Source: Phycomyces blakesleeanus NRRL 1555(-) (lineage: Eukaryota > Mucoromycota > Mucoromycetes > Mucorales > Phycomycetaceae). Taken from it: a stretch of 64,000 nt of DNA. The notes below the pieces were generated by a model that saw only the letters and a program-made list of their open reading frames with translations, was not told where the DNA came from and did not search any database. The stretch lies in assembly GCF_001638985.1 (NCBI RefSeq), contig NW_017265162.1:62001-126000 (forward strand), read 5' to 3'. Below, in pieces: positions 11,365 to 21,701 of the stretch. Both the position numbers and the translations under genes were made by a program. Position 1 is the stretch's first letter. Each line of letters begins with the position of its first letter.

Positions 11365-11716
11365 CCCTGCGATCCCTGCTTCCTCCGTCTTTGGCCTAAC
11401 TATCCTGGCTATTTGGGATTACCACTGGTCTTTCCACTTTAACTCTGTCCCTTTCCTTCCCTCTGCGGTGCTCCACACTGCGCGCAAGTCAATTTCTCGT
11501 CTCTGCTCTGAACTAGAGCTGGACTCTCCATAACTCCTCCATTTTTTTTAAAACAAAACAAAACAAAAACAAAAACAACCATAAAATTTAAAAGCCAAAA
11601 ACATCATATAATCTACAAAACCTTACAAGCAAATATTTTAATTTTCTCTTTTCCTATTCAATCAGAGACCTTTAATAAAATCCTGAGCTTTTTCTTCCTG
11701 GCTCCATACAAAAAAA

Positions 11717-11726
11717 AACAAATTCG
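11717..11726. repeat. LINE target-site duplication, 3' copy
   Basis: AACAAATTCG directly after the LINE A-run, matching 6371-6380. The first two A are ambiguous with the poly-A tail. Confidence 0.9.
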
Positions 11727-11807
11727 TGTTTTATGAAATATAAATTCATCTTGGCTGACAAATCGAGTGTCGATTGTTTTGTAGGGCAAAGTCTTGGCAA
11801 CTTTAAA

Positions 11808-11815
11808 TATAAAAG
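11808..11815 (+). promoter_or_regulatory. TATA box upstream of the left transposase ORF
   Basis: TATAAAAG lies about 65 bp upstream of the transposase ATG at 11879. The mirror copy in the right arm lies at about 19301-19308. Confidence 0.45.
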
Positions 11816-11878
11816 AGCACGCCTAGTGCTTGTCTTTGTTTTATTTCTTTTTCACAATTACATCACAAATCACCGATA

Positions 11879-13627
11879 ATGAACATTCAATTCTTGTTTG
11901 AAAACGGGAAAGGATTTGTCGTCAACGAGTATGGCAGACCTGAACCAATGGATTATATTGTTGATGAGGAACAGTTTTGTCTTGAAACGTTGAGTTCTCA
12001 TACACAATATTTAGCTCAACTGTCTCTGGAGAGCGAGAAAAGGATAGATACAATGCAGTTAGAAAAGGAGGTAAAGCCTAATGGTGATGTCATTATTAGG
12101 GAAACTTCAGTGAAGGGAAATTATACGCGCTATTCTGATCAGGACAAGGTGAGGTTCTTCAAGCTGTTGTTTGAGAGGTGCTTGAGTGCGGCCGCAGCTG
12201 CAGAACAACTTGGGATTCATGTTCGTACAGCACAAAAATGGGCTGCGCAATACGAGAAAGATCCTGACAGTATCTTTGAGAAACGGAGAAAGACTGGCCG
12301 TCCAAGTATTCTCCATGACGAACACAAAAACGCTATTCTTGTGGTGATCCAGACACTTGGACGTTGGACCTATTACATCTAAGAACATATTCCTAATGTC
12401 ATAGCAAAGCAGTTATCATTTTATTGACAAATAAGACATTATTTACATTTATTTATGATAAAGCAATAAGACCAATAATTATTTACAGTAAGTACTGTAA
12501 GTATGACAGCTCAGTAAGTACTGAGTCAACATTAGAGCACTGTGATAAGAGTAAATTATAAATGTAGCAGTATCAGCTCTGTAATATCTAAATACGGTAA
12601 ACAAACACATCCTTAGGAAATGAAGATGGGACTGACACAGCAGATCATGTTTTTGTATAAAAAGGGCAACTTTTTATTCTTTAATAAAGACAACCTACAT
12701 ACAGTCTCAAAGTATTCTTATATACGTCCCTACCTTTTTTTTTATAAATTTTGATTTTTTATCTCCTAAAACTTCACAATTCTCGAGTGCATTGATGAGA
12801 ATCCTTCCATCGTCCTAGATGAAGTAATGGAGAAGTTAAAGCAAGTGTTTACAGAATTAAAATTATCTAAAACTACCTTGTTCGATTTTGTAAAACAACA
12901 TTGCAATTTATCTCTCAAAAAAGCTCGGCTTCAACCCATAGACCGGAATAGCGAAGAAAAAATCCAGGAGCGCTTGGATTGGGTTCGTAAGTGGGACAAA
13001 ACAGATCTAGATTTTACGAGAAACTGTGTCTTTCTTGACGATTCTGCTTTCCACATTAATTTGAAACGTAGTATGGCTTGGTCAAGGAAAGGTGCACCGG
13101 CAGTGGTCACAGTTCCCAAAACACGAGCGACAACAACAACCATTTTGGGCGCGATTTCTGCTGAAGGTGTAATCAAATGTAGCCTTAGACTTCCTCAGCC
13201 TCCATCTAATAAAAAGAGAAAGCGGGAAGATGGCGTTGGGCAAATGAGCAAAGGAACGGTTACGGGACACTATATCAGCTTTCTAAAAGCTACAATGGAT
13301 GAAATGGACCGCTATCCGCACATGAAAGGTCATTACCTCGTAATGGATAATGCTCCTATCCATACGTCCGAGGACATAGCTAAATACGTAGAATCTCGGG
13401 GATACCGCTGCGCTTATTTACCTCCATATTCTCCTGAGCTCAATCCAATTGAGCAATTCTGGTCAGTGGTCAAAAGTAAAGTGAAACGCAACAAGTTCCT
13501 TGAGAAGGAAACGTTGATGACTCGGATTAGTGAAGCTTTTAATAGTTTTAAGCTGAGTGATTTCAAAGGAATCGTTAGACATTCTCATAAATGTTTGGAC
13601 AGGTGTCGTAATGGACAAGCACTCTGA
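11879..13627 (+). pseudogene. Tc1/mariner-IS630-type transposase, left copy, split by a solo LTR
   Basis: Transposase in two pieces. The first (11879-12339) has an N-terminal domain and a helix-turn-helix region (CLSAAAAAEQLGIHVRTAQK, then KRRKTGRPS). The second (12784-13627) has a DDE_3-type catalytic domain with FLDDSAFH (first Asp), VMDNAPIHTS (second Asp) and LPPYSPELNPIEQFW (Glu), spaced DD34E. A 439-bp LTR plus a 5-bp duplication separates them. The codons on either side lie in the same frame, so the gene was one uninterrupted ORF before the LTR landed. As it stands, the reading enters the LTR and stops at 12382. The second piece has its own ATG at 12827. I found no clear terminal inverted repeats for the parent transposon. 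Confidence 0.88.
12340..12778 (+). mobile_element. Solo LTR (439 bp) inside the left transposase
   Basis: Starts TGTGGTGATCC, ends AACTTCACA (TG...CA) and is flanked by 5-bp direct repeats ATTCT at 12335-12339 and 12779-12783. Inside are a TATA motif (TATAAAAAGGG, about 12656) and AATAAAGACAAC about 25 bp later, the usual U3/R order, so transcription would run rightward. No internal retroelement sequence remains. The right arm has the same insertion. Confidence 0.9.
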
Positions 13628-13661
13628 AGAAGTTTTCTTTCTACGGAAACAAGGTGTTTGT

Positions 13662-13691
13662 AACGACAACAACAACAACAACAACAACAAC
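13662..13691. repeat. (AAC)n microsatellite
   Basis: An AAC triplet run just 3' of the left transposase, mirrored at 17425-17454 with the same unit count. Equal lengths at such an unstable locus argue for a recent duplication or ongoing gene conversion. Confidence 0.7.
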
Positions 13692-13871
13692 AAAAATCGC
13701 CATTTACAGTCGTTGAAGTTAGGTTTGGGCAAAGTGAGAAAGAAATTGGCCAGAGTCTCCGAGCTTCGTCAAATTGTGGTTGAGGATTGAAAAATGGCCT
13801 GGCCTGGCCAAATTCAACCTATGGTGGCCAATTTCCAGTGTTTGGCCAAATTCAAAAAAAAAAAAAAAGTT

Positions 13872-14011
13872 GTGAGACTTTTCGTGAGACTTATTTTGAA
13901 GACTTCTGACCAATCAGGAAAGCCCTAATATCTCATATCCCTGTATCATGATTTGGCCAGAAGACTCGTTAAAAAAAGTCCCACGAAAAGTCTCACGAAA
14001 AGTCTCACGAG
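13872..14011. repeat. Foldback (MITE-like) element, left copy
   Basis: About 140 bp whose ends are inverted repeats: GTGAGACTTTTCGTGAGACTT on the left and tandem AAGTCTCACG-type units on the right. The core is ATATCTCATATCCC. It sits between the transposase and the zinc-finger gene head. Mirror copy at 17105-17244. Confidence 0.6.
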
Positions 14012-14056
14012 AGAAAATTTTCTTGATTTCTTGATTCTGCATTTTTCTGTGTTGTG

Positions 14057-14263
14057 ATGACATCAGTTCTGAAACTTAGTTGCCACTTGTGCAAAAAAGT
14101 AGAAAACGTGCCAAAGAAAGCGAATCTTCGTAAACATTATAAGCTTGTACACGACATTGTTCTTCCAGCAGGCAAACAAAAACAAACAATTAAGGCAACT
14201 TCTCGTCCAAATGAGTATAAGAAAGTTTACAGAATCCTCGATCTCCAGTGGGATTCTGATTGA
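14057..14263 (+). pseudogene. Truncated copy of a C2H2 zinc-finger gene (left arm)
   Basis: The first ~47 codons match the head of the minus-strand gene at 17059: a C-x2-C...H-x4-H finger beginning SCHLCKK. Homology ends at 14198; the remaining ~21 codons up to the TGA at 14261-14263 are unrelated. Compared with the right copy it has four extra bases near 14185, and these keep the frame that joins to the second finger on the right. This is the ancestral reading of that segment, but the left copy lacks all downstream exons. Confidence 0.7.
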
Positions 14264-15033
14264 TTTCTTCGCAACATTTTTTTCCAAATGGATTCTACAT
14301 TAGAATGTTGATCAGCATTGTTCTTTATAAGAAACAAAAAGGCACCATTGTTTTCATGCCATGAACACCTGATAAACACACTTGACTGATTAATGTCTTA
14401 GATGATGCCGTATTTACCATATAAATACTTAATCTTATCGTATGAGATTCCATAATATCTATACTTTAAGAAATAATTATAATAAGTCTGTCTTTATACT
14501 TCTTCAACCTAAATAGGATGATGCTCAACTACCATTGATCATGATTTCTATCGGTTCCTTAATAACGTTCTCATATAAAAAGACGTTGTTTGTAATATTG
14601 GGTCCTCTCTCGTCTTGATCTTTAATAAAGAGATTACATAGAGATTCATCGATTTTTTATTTTGTAATTACTGTTCTTTTTACTGATCAATACCTCAGAT
14701 GAGACTGAAAATAAAATACATCGACAGGTTGATGTTTTCGCAAAATACCGGTATCACGCAAAACGAGCATTTTTTTATTGAAGATAAACCTGGTTGCTGT
14801 GACCGGATAAAAGTAATTGGGAAAACATGAGTATGGGAAGAAGGGTATTTATAAATGCCCAGCTAAAGGAGATAGGCATGAGATGAGTTCCGCAAAGTAT
14901 TGGAGGAAGTGATTGAATAAAAAAATAACGGCAAAAAATGCATTAGAATTGGGAGAAGAGAGATTGGGCACTTGCAGAATGCTCATTGGGTGAATTCAGG
15001 AAGGGATATGCTATACGAAGATACAGATTCATG
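14199..15033. other. Palindrome spacer, left part
   Basis: AT-rich sequence between the truncated zinc-finger head and the 3' end of the broken zinc-finger gene. No ORF, RNA gene or repeat that I can support. Confidence 0.55.
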
Positions 15034-17059
15034 TTAATTATAGAACTGGAAGGCCAGCGCAATTTCCTTTGCCACGTAGTCATTCGTGGCAACCAGTGAC
15101 GGCGCCAACGAGTTGGCTAGAATCTCGAGTCTCTTGCTCAATTCGCTATTGCCGAGGATGGGAATCTCATCGCTTTCTCCATACAAAGCAATGATGACCG
15201 TAAACGCATTTTGGGTGTCAAGATTCCCTTGACCCAAGCAAGATTCAACTGTTGCCTTTCCCAGAGTAGCGCGTACTCCGAGTCGCAGCACAATCGTTGC
15301 CATATGCCGAAATAGTGATGATAAAGGCGAGGTTCCACGGTCATAGTCTGCCATTGTAAAAATGGTAAATGGTTGTCATACGTGAGATTTGGTGAAAGGA
15401 CCTGATGCACGGCAAAGAGAGTATGCATTGTCTGCATCGAATTTACTACGAATTTGGCGAAGTTGATACACAATGTTGGTATCTGATATTCGTGTGACTG
15501 CCGGATCCGTGGCTATGGATAAAGCAACTTGGAGATTATCGTGATCCAAGAAGATCTTAGTTGCAAGGGCGTCTTTTTTGTCCAATTTGAAGTTGAGGGT
15601 GACGGCACCGATCGATGGCTTGCTAACAGCGTCGAGTCTCATGTTGGAAGTCACCAAGATGTTTGACACCAATGTTCCAATGACCAATTTACTGCCTTCC
15701 GATGCGTGCAGTGAGACTGGCCAAATATCTGAGTAAGGGATCTTTCCTGGTGGCGGCAGTGACGTCGGCTTGGTGAATCCTTTGAGCTTGCCAAATGGCT
15801 CGCGGTGTGGATCAATCAATTTCGTGCTGAGGTATTCGGGATTGTTTATGGGTTAGTATCTCAATAATGGGAAAAGTAGATACTGTGAGTGTTATTTATT
15901 AAAGAAACAAAATAATATTGTTTATATCTGCTACTATTAAAATCCCTGTAATTCAAATCCCTGTTGTGTAATGGTTGGTTTACACTGTATGAGTGTGTAG
16001 TGTACGTGTGCCTGGTGTGTAACAGTTCCGGAGATTGTTAACTTACCAGGTTCATTAGCAAGAAGGAACCAGTGTTTGGTTGTGGGGTCTGTTCTTCACT
16101 TAATTGTGGTGTGTATACCACACGTGCGGCCGTATGCTTCGACAGTATTAAGCATGATTGTCTGCCCATTTGTTGTGTTGTATAGAATAGCTCCTGCGAA
16201 TATCTGGACCGTGGCGAACTTGATTTGTGGAAAAAAATCCCAATCCTTGTTGATGATTGTGCACACGTCAGGAGTCAACTCCGTATACTGACGCTGCATG
16301 AGGAGTTTGCTGTATGGCGATGATGAGATTATGTTGGTAAGGGTAGGAACAATCTCTGGAGAACAGTTGATGCAGATGCTCGTGTTCATGGACTCGAAGG
16401 ACCGCTTCAATGGCAGAATAGATTTAATGGCTTGATACTCTCCAGACATCTTATTCACAAGGCGTTGACTGGCAATTCCATTTTCTTCACAACCGTTTGC
16501 ATCCACGTGGAAAAATGGTCGCAATGACAGCGAATCCACCACGTACAATGTTTTACATTTTTCTTGGTCGCTTACATTGGAGACGTTACAGGCGTGCAAA
16601 ACAGCCTCATCATATGTTCGACCTTGTGTTACTACTGTAATTGGCTTCCAAACTGGATAATGAGGCAAACGTGGATCAATTATTGACATCGATTCACTTA
16701 AAGAGTTTGTCGGTGCTAAATCATCGCCTTCGTTTGGCGTATCTAAAACGCTGCTATAAAAATCAACAGGAAACGTGTTTTGAGTACCGTTAATATGGAT
16801 ATTAATGAAGCGCTTTCTTACGTGATGATGTGGCTCTTTAAATGAATGCCTTGGTCTTCAAGTGATTCAAAAGTTTCCGGGCAGGAAGGACAAATGAATT
16901 CATGGTTGACCGGAATGGCATTTGCCTTAATTGTTTTTGTTTGCCTGCTGGAAGAACAATGTCGTGTACAAGCTTATAATGTTTACGAAGATTCGCTTTC
17001 TTTGGCACGTTTTCTACTTTTTTGCACAAGTGGCAACTAAGTTTCAGAACTGATGTCAT
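15034..17059 (-). pseudogene. C2H2 zinc-finger gene, broken
   Basis: Minus-strand gene. Exon 1 (17059-16822) encodes a finger starting SCHLCKK and, after a 4-bp deletion shifts the frame, a second finger ICPSCPETFESLEDQGIHLK. A 68-bp intron (16821-16754) follows. Exon 2 is open from 16753 to a TGA at 16098-16096; the same frame continues past it for about 13 codons (through PTTKHWFLLANE) to a GTAAG donor at 16046. Further coding-like stretches are 15826-15376 and 15354-15034, but the phase across the intervening intron does not match and a frame break occurs near 15370. The middle and C-terminal parts match no family I know. At least two lesions are certain from sequence (4-bp deletion, internal TGA). 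A functional gene with unusual splicing is less likely. Confidence 0.6.
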
Positions 17060-17104
17060 CACAACACAGAAAAATGCAGAATCAAGAAATCAAGAAAATT
17101 TTCT

Positions 17105-17244
17105 CTCGTGAGACTTTTCGTGAGACTTTTCGTGGGACTTTTTTTAACGAGTCTTCTGGCCAAATCATGATACAGGGATATGAGATATTAGGGCTTTCCT
17201 GATTGGTCAGAAGTCTTCAAAATAAGTCTCACGAAAAGTCTCAC
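17105..17244. repeat. Foldback (MITE-like) element, right copy
   Basis: Mirror image of 13872-14011, with the same GTGAGACTTTTCG-type inverted ends. Confidence 0.6.
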
Positions 17245-17488
17245 AACTTTTTTTTTTTTTTTGAATTTGGCCAAACACTGGAAATTGGCCACCATAGGTT
17301 GAATTTGGCCAGGCCAGGCCATTTTTCAATCCTCAACCACAATTTGACGAAGCTCGGAGACTCTGGCCAATTTCTTTCTCACTTTGCCCAAACCTAACTT
17401 CAACGACTGTAAATGGCGATTTTTGTTGTTGTTGTTGTTGTTGTTGTTGTCGTTACAAACACCTTGTTTCCGTAGAAAGAAAACTTCT

Positions 17489-19237
17489 TCAGAGTGCTTG
17501 TCCATTACGACACCTGTCCAAACATTTATGAGAATGTCTAACGATTCCTTTGAAATCACTCAGCTTAAAACTATTAAAAGCTTCACTAATCCGAGTCATC
17601 AACGTTTCCTTCTCAAGGAACTTGTTGCGTTTCACTTTACTTTTGACCACTGACCAGAATTGCTCAATTGGATTGAGCTCAGGAGAATATGGAGGTAAAT
17701 AAGCGCAGCGGTATCCCCGAGATTCTACGTATTTAGCTATGTCCTCGGACGTATGGATAGGAGCATTATCCATTACGAGGTAATGACCTTTCATGTGCGG
17801 ATAGCGGTCCATTTCATCCATTGTAGCTTTTAGAAAGCTGATATAGTGTCCCGTAACCGTTCCTTTGCTCATTTGCCCAACGCCATCTTCCCGCTTTCTC
17901 TTTTTATTAGATGGAGGCTGAGGAAGTCTAAGGCTACATTTGATTACACCTTCAGCAGAAATCGCGCCCAAAATGGTTGTTGTTGTCGCTCGTGTTTTGG
18001 GAACTGTGACCACTGCCGGTGCACCTTTCCTTGACCAAGCCATACTACGTTTCAAATTAATGTGGAAAGCAGAATCGTCAAGAAAGACACAGTTTCTCGT
18101 AAAATCTAGATCTGTTTTGTCCCACTTACGAACCCAATCCAAGCGCTCCTGGATTTTTTCTTCGCTATTCCGGTCTATGGGTTGAAGCCGAGCTTTTTTG
18201 AGAGATAAATTGCAATGTTGTTTTACAAAATCGAACAAGGTAGTTTTAGATAATTTTAATTCTGTAAACACTTGCTTTAACTTCTCCATTACTTCATCTA
18301 GGACGATGGAAGGATTCTCATCAATGCACTCGAGAATTGTGAAGTTTTAGGAGATAAAAAATCAAAATTTATAAAAAAAAAGGTAGGGACGTATATAAGA
18401 ATACTTTGAGACTGTATGTAGGTTGTCTTTATTAAAGAATAAAAAGTTGCCCTTTTTATACAAAAACATGATCTGCTGTGTCAGTCCCATCTTCATTTCC
18501 TAAGGATGTGTTTGTTTACCGTATTTAGATATTACAGAGCTGATACTGCTACATTTATAATTTACTCTTATCACAGTGCTCTAATGTTGACTCAGTACTT
18601 ACTGAGCTGTCATACTTACAGTACTTACTGTAAATAATTATTGGTCTTATTGCTTTATCATAAATAAATGTAAATAATGTCTTATTTGTCAATAAAATGA
18701 TAACTGCTTTGCTATGACATTAGGAATATGTTCTTAGATGTAATAGGTCCAACGTCCAAGTGTCTGGATCACCACAAGAATAGCGTTTTTGTGTTCGTCA
18801 TGGAGAATACTTGGACGGCCAGTCTTTCTCCGTTTCTCAAAGATACTGTCAGGATCTTTCTCGTATTGCGCAGCCCATTTTTGTGCTGTACGAACATGAA
18901 TCCCAAGTTGTTCTGCAGCTGCGGCCGCACTCAAGCACCTCTCAAACAACAGCTTGAAGAACCTCACCTTGTCCTGATCAGAATAGCGCGTATAATTTCC
19001 CTTCACTGAAGTTTCCCTAATAATGACATCACCATTAGGCTTTACCTCCTTTTCTAACTGCATTGTATCTATCCTTTTCTCGCTCTCCAGAGACAGTTGA
19101 GCTAAATATTGTGTATGAGAACTCAACGTTTCAAGACAAAACTGTTCCTCATCAACAATATAATCCATTGGTTCAGGTCTGCCATACTCGTTGACGACAA
19201 ATCCTTTCCCGTTTTCAAACAAGAATTGAATGTTCAT
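17489..19237 (-). pseudogene. Tc1/mariner-IS630-type transposase, right copy, split by a solo LTR
   Basis: Mirror of the left copy with identical conceptual translations. The HTH part lies at 19237-18777 and the DDE part at 18332-17489, again separated by the 439-bp LTR. The catalytic residues FLDD, VMDN and LNPIEQFW are all present, so the DDE domain itself is undamaged. The split reading frame argues against function unless the second ORF (start 18289) is expressed alone, which would lack the DNA-binding domain. Confidence 0.88.
18338..18776 (-). mobile_element. Solo LTR (439 bp) inside the right transposase
   Basis: Same TG...CA element, flanked by AGAAT at 18333-18337 and 18777-18781. 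Position and target duplication match the left copy exactly, so both descend from one insertion that preceded the inverted duplication. Confidence 0.9.
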
Positions 19238-19503
19238 TATCGGTGATTTGTGATGTAATTGTGAAAAAGAAATAAAACAAAGACAAGCACTAGGCGTGCT
19301 CTTTTATATTTAAAGTTGCCAAGACTTTGCCCTACAAAACAATCGACACTCGATTTGTCAGCCAAGATGAATTTATATTTCATAAAACACGAATTTGTTC
19401 CTGTCATCAGGTGAATCGATTTTCCTTCAGGACGAATTCGTTTTTCGTGCAACCTGAATTTGTTTTTGCCATTGAGTGAATTTACTTTCCGGAAAGAATG
19501 TAT

Positions 19504-20554
19504 TAGATTAAGAAAAAGGCAATACAAAAGAAATGTTAAGAAGAAAACAGTTATTATATACTATATTTGATTAGACACTATGAATAAAACAAGCCTTCAG
19601 GACCTTTTAGCAAGGATATTTCCAAGAGCATAAATGACTAAAAGACTTACTATGATCACTTTTATTAAGGCATATAAGATATAAACATTTCTTCAATGAT
19701 ATAATCTATTCCAACGCACTATAATAGTCCGATAATTACTGTTTCTTCATCTAGTATTTGCATATTCAAGAGAACAATTTAATAATCATCATCGGTAAAT
19801 TTTAGGTTGAAAATAAAATACAATTCTTTTATAAGTTTGAGCATCATATTGGTGTAATAAGTTGACTTTAATAAAACATGACTTTAACAATTATATATAT
19901 ATATGTAAGTATTTCAATTGAATCATACTGTCACTATAATAATAATGCACACATACACGCATACACACGTATAGTTTTTAGTTACTCTAATATGGAATTG
20001 ATCGTAATTATATACATTTACAGGTATATCAGCTACATACTTAAAAAAAAGCTATTAATATAAAAGCATAGCATACACATACGTATATAATGCGTATAGT
20101 ATTTTTCCATAAAATGTTAACATTAAGCAGCTGTATTATAAATATTTCGTTGTTTCGAACATTATTTCCATCATGAACTCACACTGAAGATCAAAGACAA
20201 GCTTAAAAACCATGCTTAATTGGATGTCCGTCGTACGGTATCCAATCATGTGACTGTCCGGTCGAGGTACACGTTGGTGGTTTCCTTGACACTAGGCAAA
20301 ATCTTCCTCTCTCTTTGCGTATTACCCAGTAAGGTAGGCTTGTTTTCTGGCATATCTATCATTTTTTTAGAGAAAACCAAACGAGACGATCTACACGAGA
20401 GGCTGGACACGATGGATGAAATAGATGGATGCGACATTTTTTTTTATATTTCAACCAAAATTTTCGACCTCATGCGCCCATCCCATTAGACCTTAACGAG
20501 AATCTTGGATGTTGAATGACTCAATGTTGGTTTTATATAGACTTTTGAGCAAAT
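19504..20554. other. Intergenic upstream of RPL17
   Basis: AT-rich with short TA and TG runs. GC rises after about 20210, probably the RPL17 promoter and 5' UTR. The open frame at 20220-20489 has no recognisable content. No other feature is supported. Confidence 0.55.
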
Positions 20555-21285
20555 ATGGTCAGATACGCTGCTACTCCGGTTAACCCCGCCAAGGGTAAGG
20601 CAACATGGTAGTGAAAGCGAATAAAGCTCTTTACTGACAGATTTATATATATTTATATCTTTATAGCTGCCAAGTCCAGAGGCTCCTACCTCCGTGTTCA
20701 CGTACGTTTGTGTGAATAATAGATTATTTATAGGGTATTGGACAATGCAACTGATATCTCATTATTTCAACCATCGCTATATATACATTGCATTACATAC
20801 ATTATGACGAATAGTTCAAGAACACCCACGAGGTTGCTGTTGCTGTCCAGGGCTTGAAGCTTTCCAAGGCTTACAGCTACTTGAACAATGTCAACGAGCA
20901 CAGACAGGCCATTCCTTTCCGTCGTTTCAACGGTGGTGTTGGCCGCACCGCTCAAGCTAAGGAGTTTGGCACCACTCAGGCTCGCTGGCCCGTCAAGTCC
21001 ATCAAGTTTGTCACTGACCTCTTGAAGAACGCCGAGTCCAACGCCGAATCCAAGGGTTTGAACGTTGAGGAGCTTTACATCTCCAGCGTCATTGTCAACC
21101 AGGCTCCCAAGCACCGCCGCAGAACTTTCCGTGCCCACGGTAGAATCAACCCCTACATGACCTCCCCATCCCACATTGAGGTCATCCTCACCGAGAAGGA
21201 TGAGGTTGTTCCCAAGGCTAATGACAAGAAGGTTGTCCGCCTCAACGCCCGCCAGTTGGCTCGTAATGCTCGTACCTCTGCTTAA
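20555..21285 (+). CDS. RPL17: 60S ribosomal protein L17 (uL22)
   Basis: Large-subunit ribosomal protein uL22, which lines the peptide exit tunnel. Three exons (20555-20594, 20667-20701, 20815-21285) encode 181 aa, close to the yeast protein. The start [20 protein letters not shown] and the blocks [31 protein letters not shown] and [20 protein letters not shown] are typical. Strong bias toward GCC, AAG and ACC codons fits high expression. The introns cluster at the extreme 5' end, as in many fungal ribosomal protein genes. Confidence 0.97.
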
Positions 21286-21701
21286 ATGTATTTTTTTCTC
21301 TTTTTCTATATATTAAAAAATACATCTCTTTGGTCAACAACGCAAACGAAATGTATATATATGTATATATATGTAAAACACGTATAAAAATGATTGGGTT
21401 GTGGGGATAGTTTTGAGGTTTTTGTTTCCTTATTTTGGGGGTAAATAATGTACATTGAGTATCAATAGCTGTGCAGATAGACTTGCACGTTGAGGACGTT
21501 GCTCTTATTGTTTTAAGTTGGAAGTAGCAAATAATAATAATAATAATAATAAAAGTAATAATAGTAATAATAGTAATAATAAAAAGTGTATATACAAATA
21601 TTGTGAAGTGTATTTCTTGATAACAAGTCACGAATATAATCTAAAAGAGACAAACCAAAAATAAAAGTCATTCAGACTGTGTTCTCTTTGTGTCATCAAC
21701 T
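21286..21701. other. Intergenic, RPL17 to Rdx gene
   Basis: RPL17 3' UTR and a TAA/TAG-type triplet-rich stretch (21530-21585). No gene seen. Confidence 0.55.

Larger units (their letters stand above)
6381..11716 (+). mobile_element. Non-LTR retrotransposon (LINE), two ORFs, APE type
   Basis: A 5336-bp LINE inserted into the left arm of the inverted duplication. Its ends are exact because the empty site survives in the right arm. It starts 2 bp before the ORF1 ATG and ends in an A-run. It encodes a CCHC nucleic-acid-binding ORF1 and an endonuclease/reverse transcriptase ORF2. Base composition is GC-richer than the host flanks, with C-rich coding-strand codon usage. The architecture resembles the Grem-LINE elements reported from pericentric regions of Mucoromycota; that link is inference. 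The near-absence of a 5' UTR suggests slight 5' truncation or a very short leader. The 3' UTR (11534-11716) is A-rich. Confidence 0.95.
6267..14198 (+). repeat. Left arm of a large inverted duplication (interrupted by a LINE)
   Basis: Apart from the LINE at 6381-11716 and one copy of its target duplication, this segment is the reverse complement of 16922-19503. Mirror coordinates add up to 31116 at every landmark checked from 11726 to 14100 (transposase start 11879/19237, LTR 12340/18776, transposase end 13627/17489, zinc-finger start 14057/17059), so there is no indel there. The two transposase ORFs translate identically. The only indel found is a 4-bp difference near 14185. Similarity ends outside at 6267/19503, with one mismatch at 6272, and inside at 14198/16922. 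Confidence 0.93.
16922..19503 (-). repeat. Right arm of the inverted duplication (no LINE)
   Basis: Reverse complement of 6267-6380 plus 11727-14198. It contains the zinc-finger gene head, foldback element, split transposase and solo LTR. It lacks the LINE and shows its empty target site near 19390, so it preserves the pre-LINE state. Confidence 0.93.

Noticed and set aside
12383..12826. Considered as an intron of the transposase gene
   Set aside because: The ends are TG...CA with a 5-bp target duplication and internal TATA/AATAAA signals, which identifies a solo LTR, not an intron.
13557..13790. Asn-repeat frames overlapping the transposase end (and mirror at 17326-17559)
   Set aside because: They are out-of-frame readings of the transposase 3' end and the AAC microsatellite.
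20220..20489. 89-codon open frame upstream of RPL17
   Set aside because: No domain or bias; lies where the promoter/5' UTR of RPL17 is expected, and a competing frame is open on the other strand.
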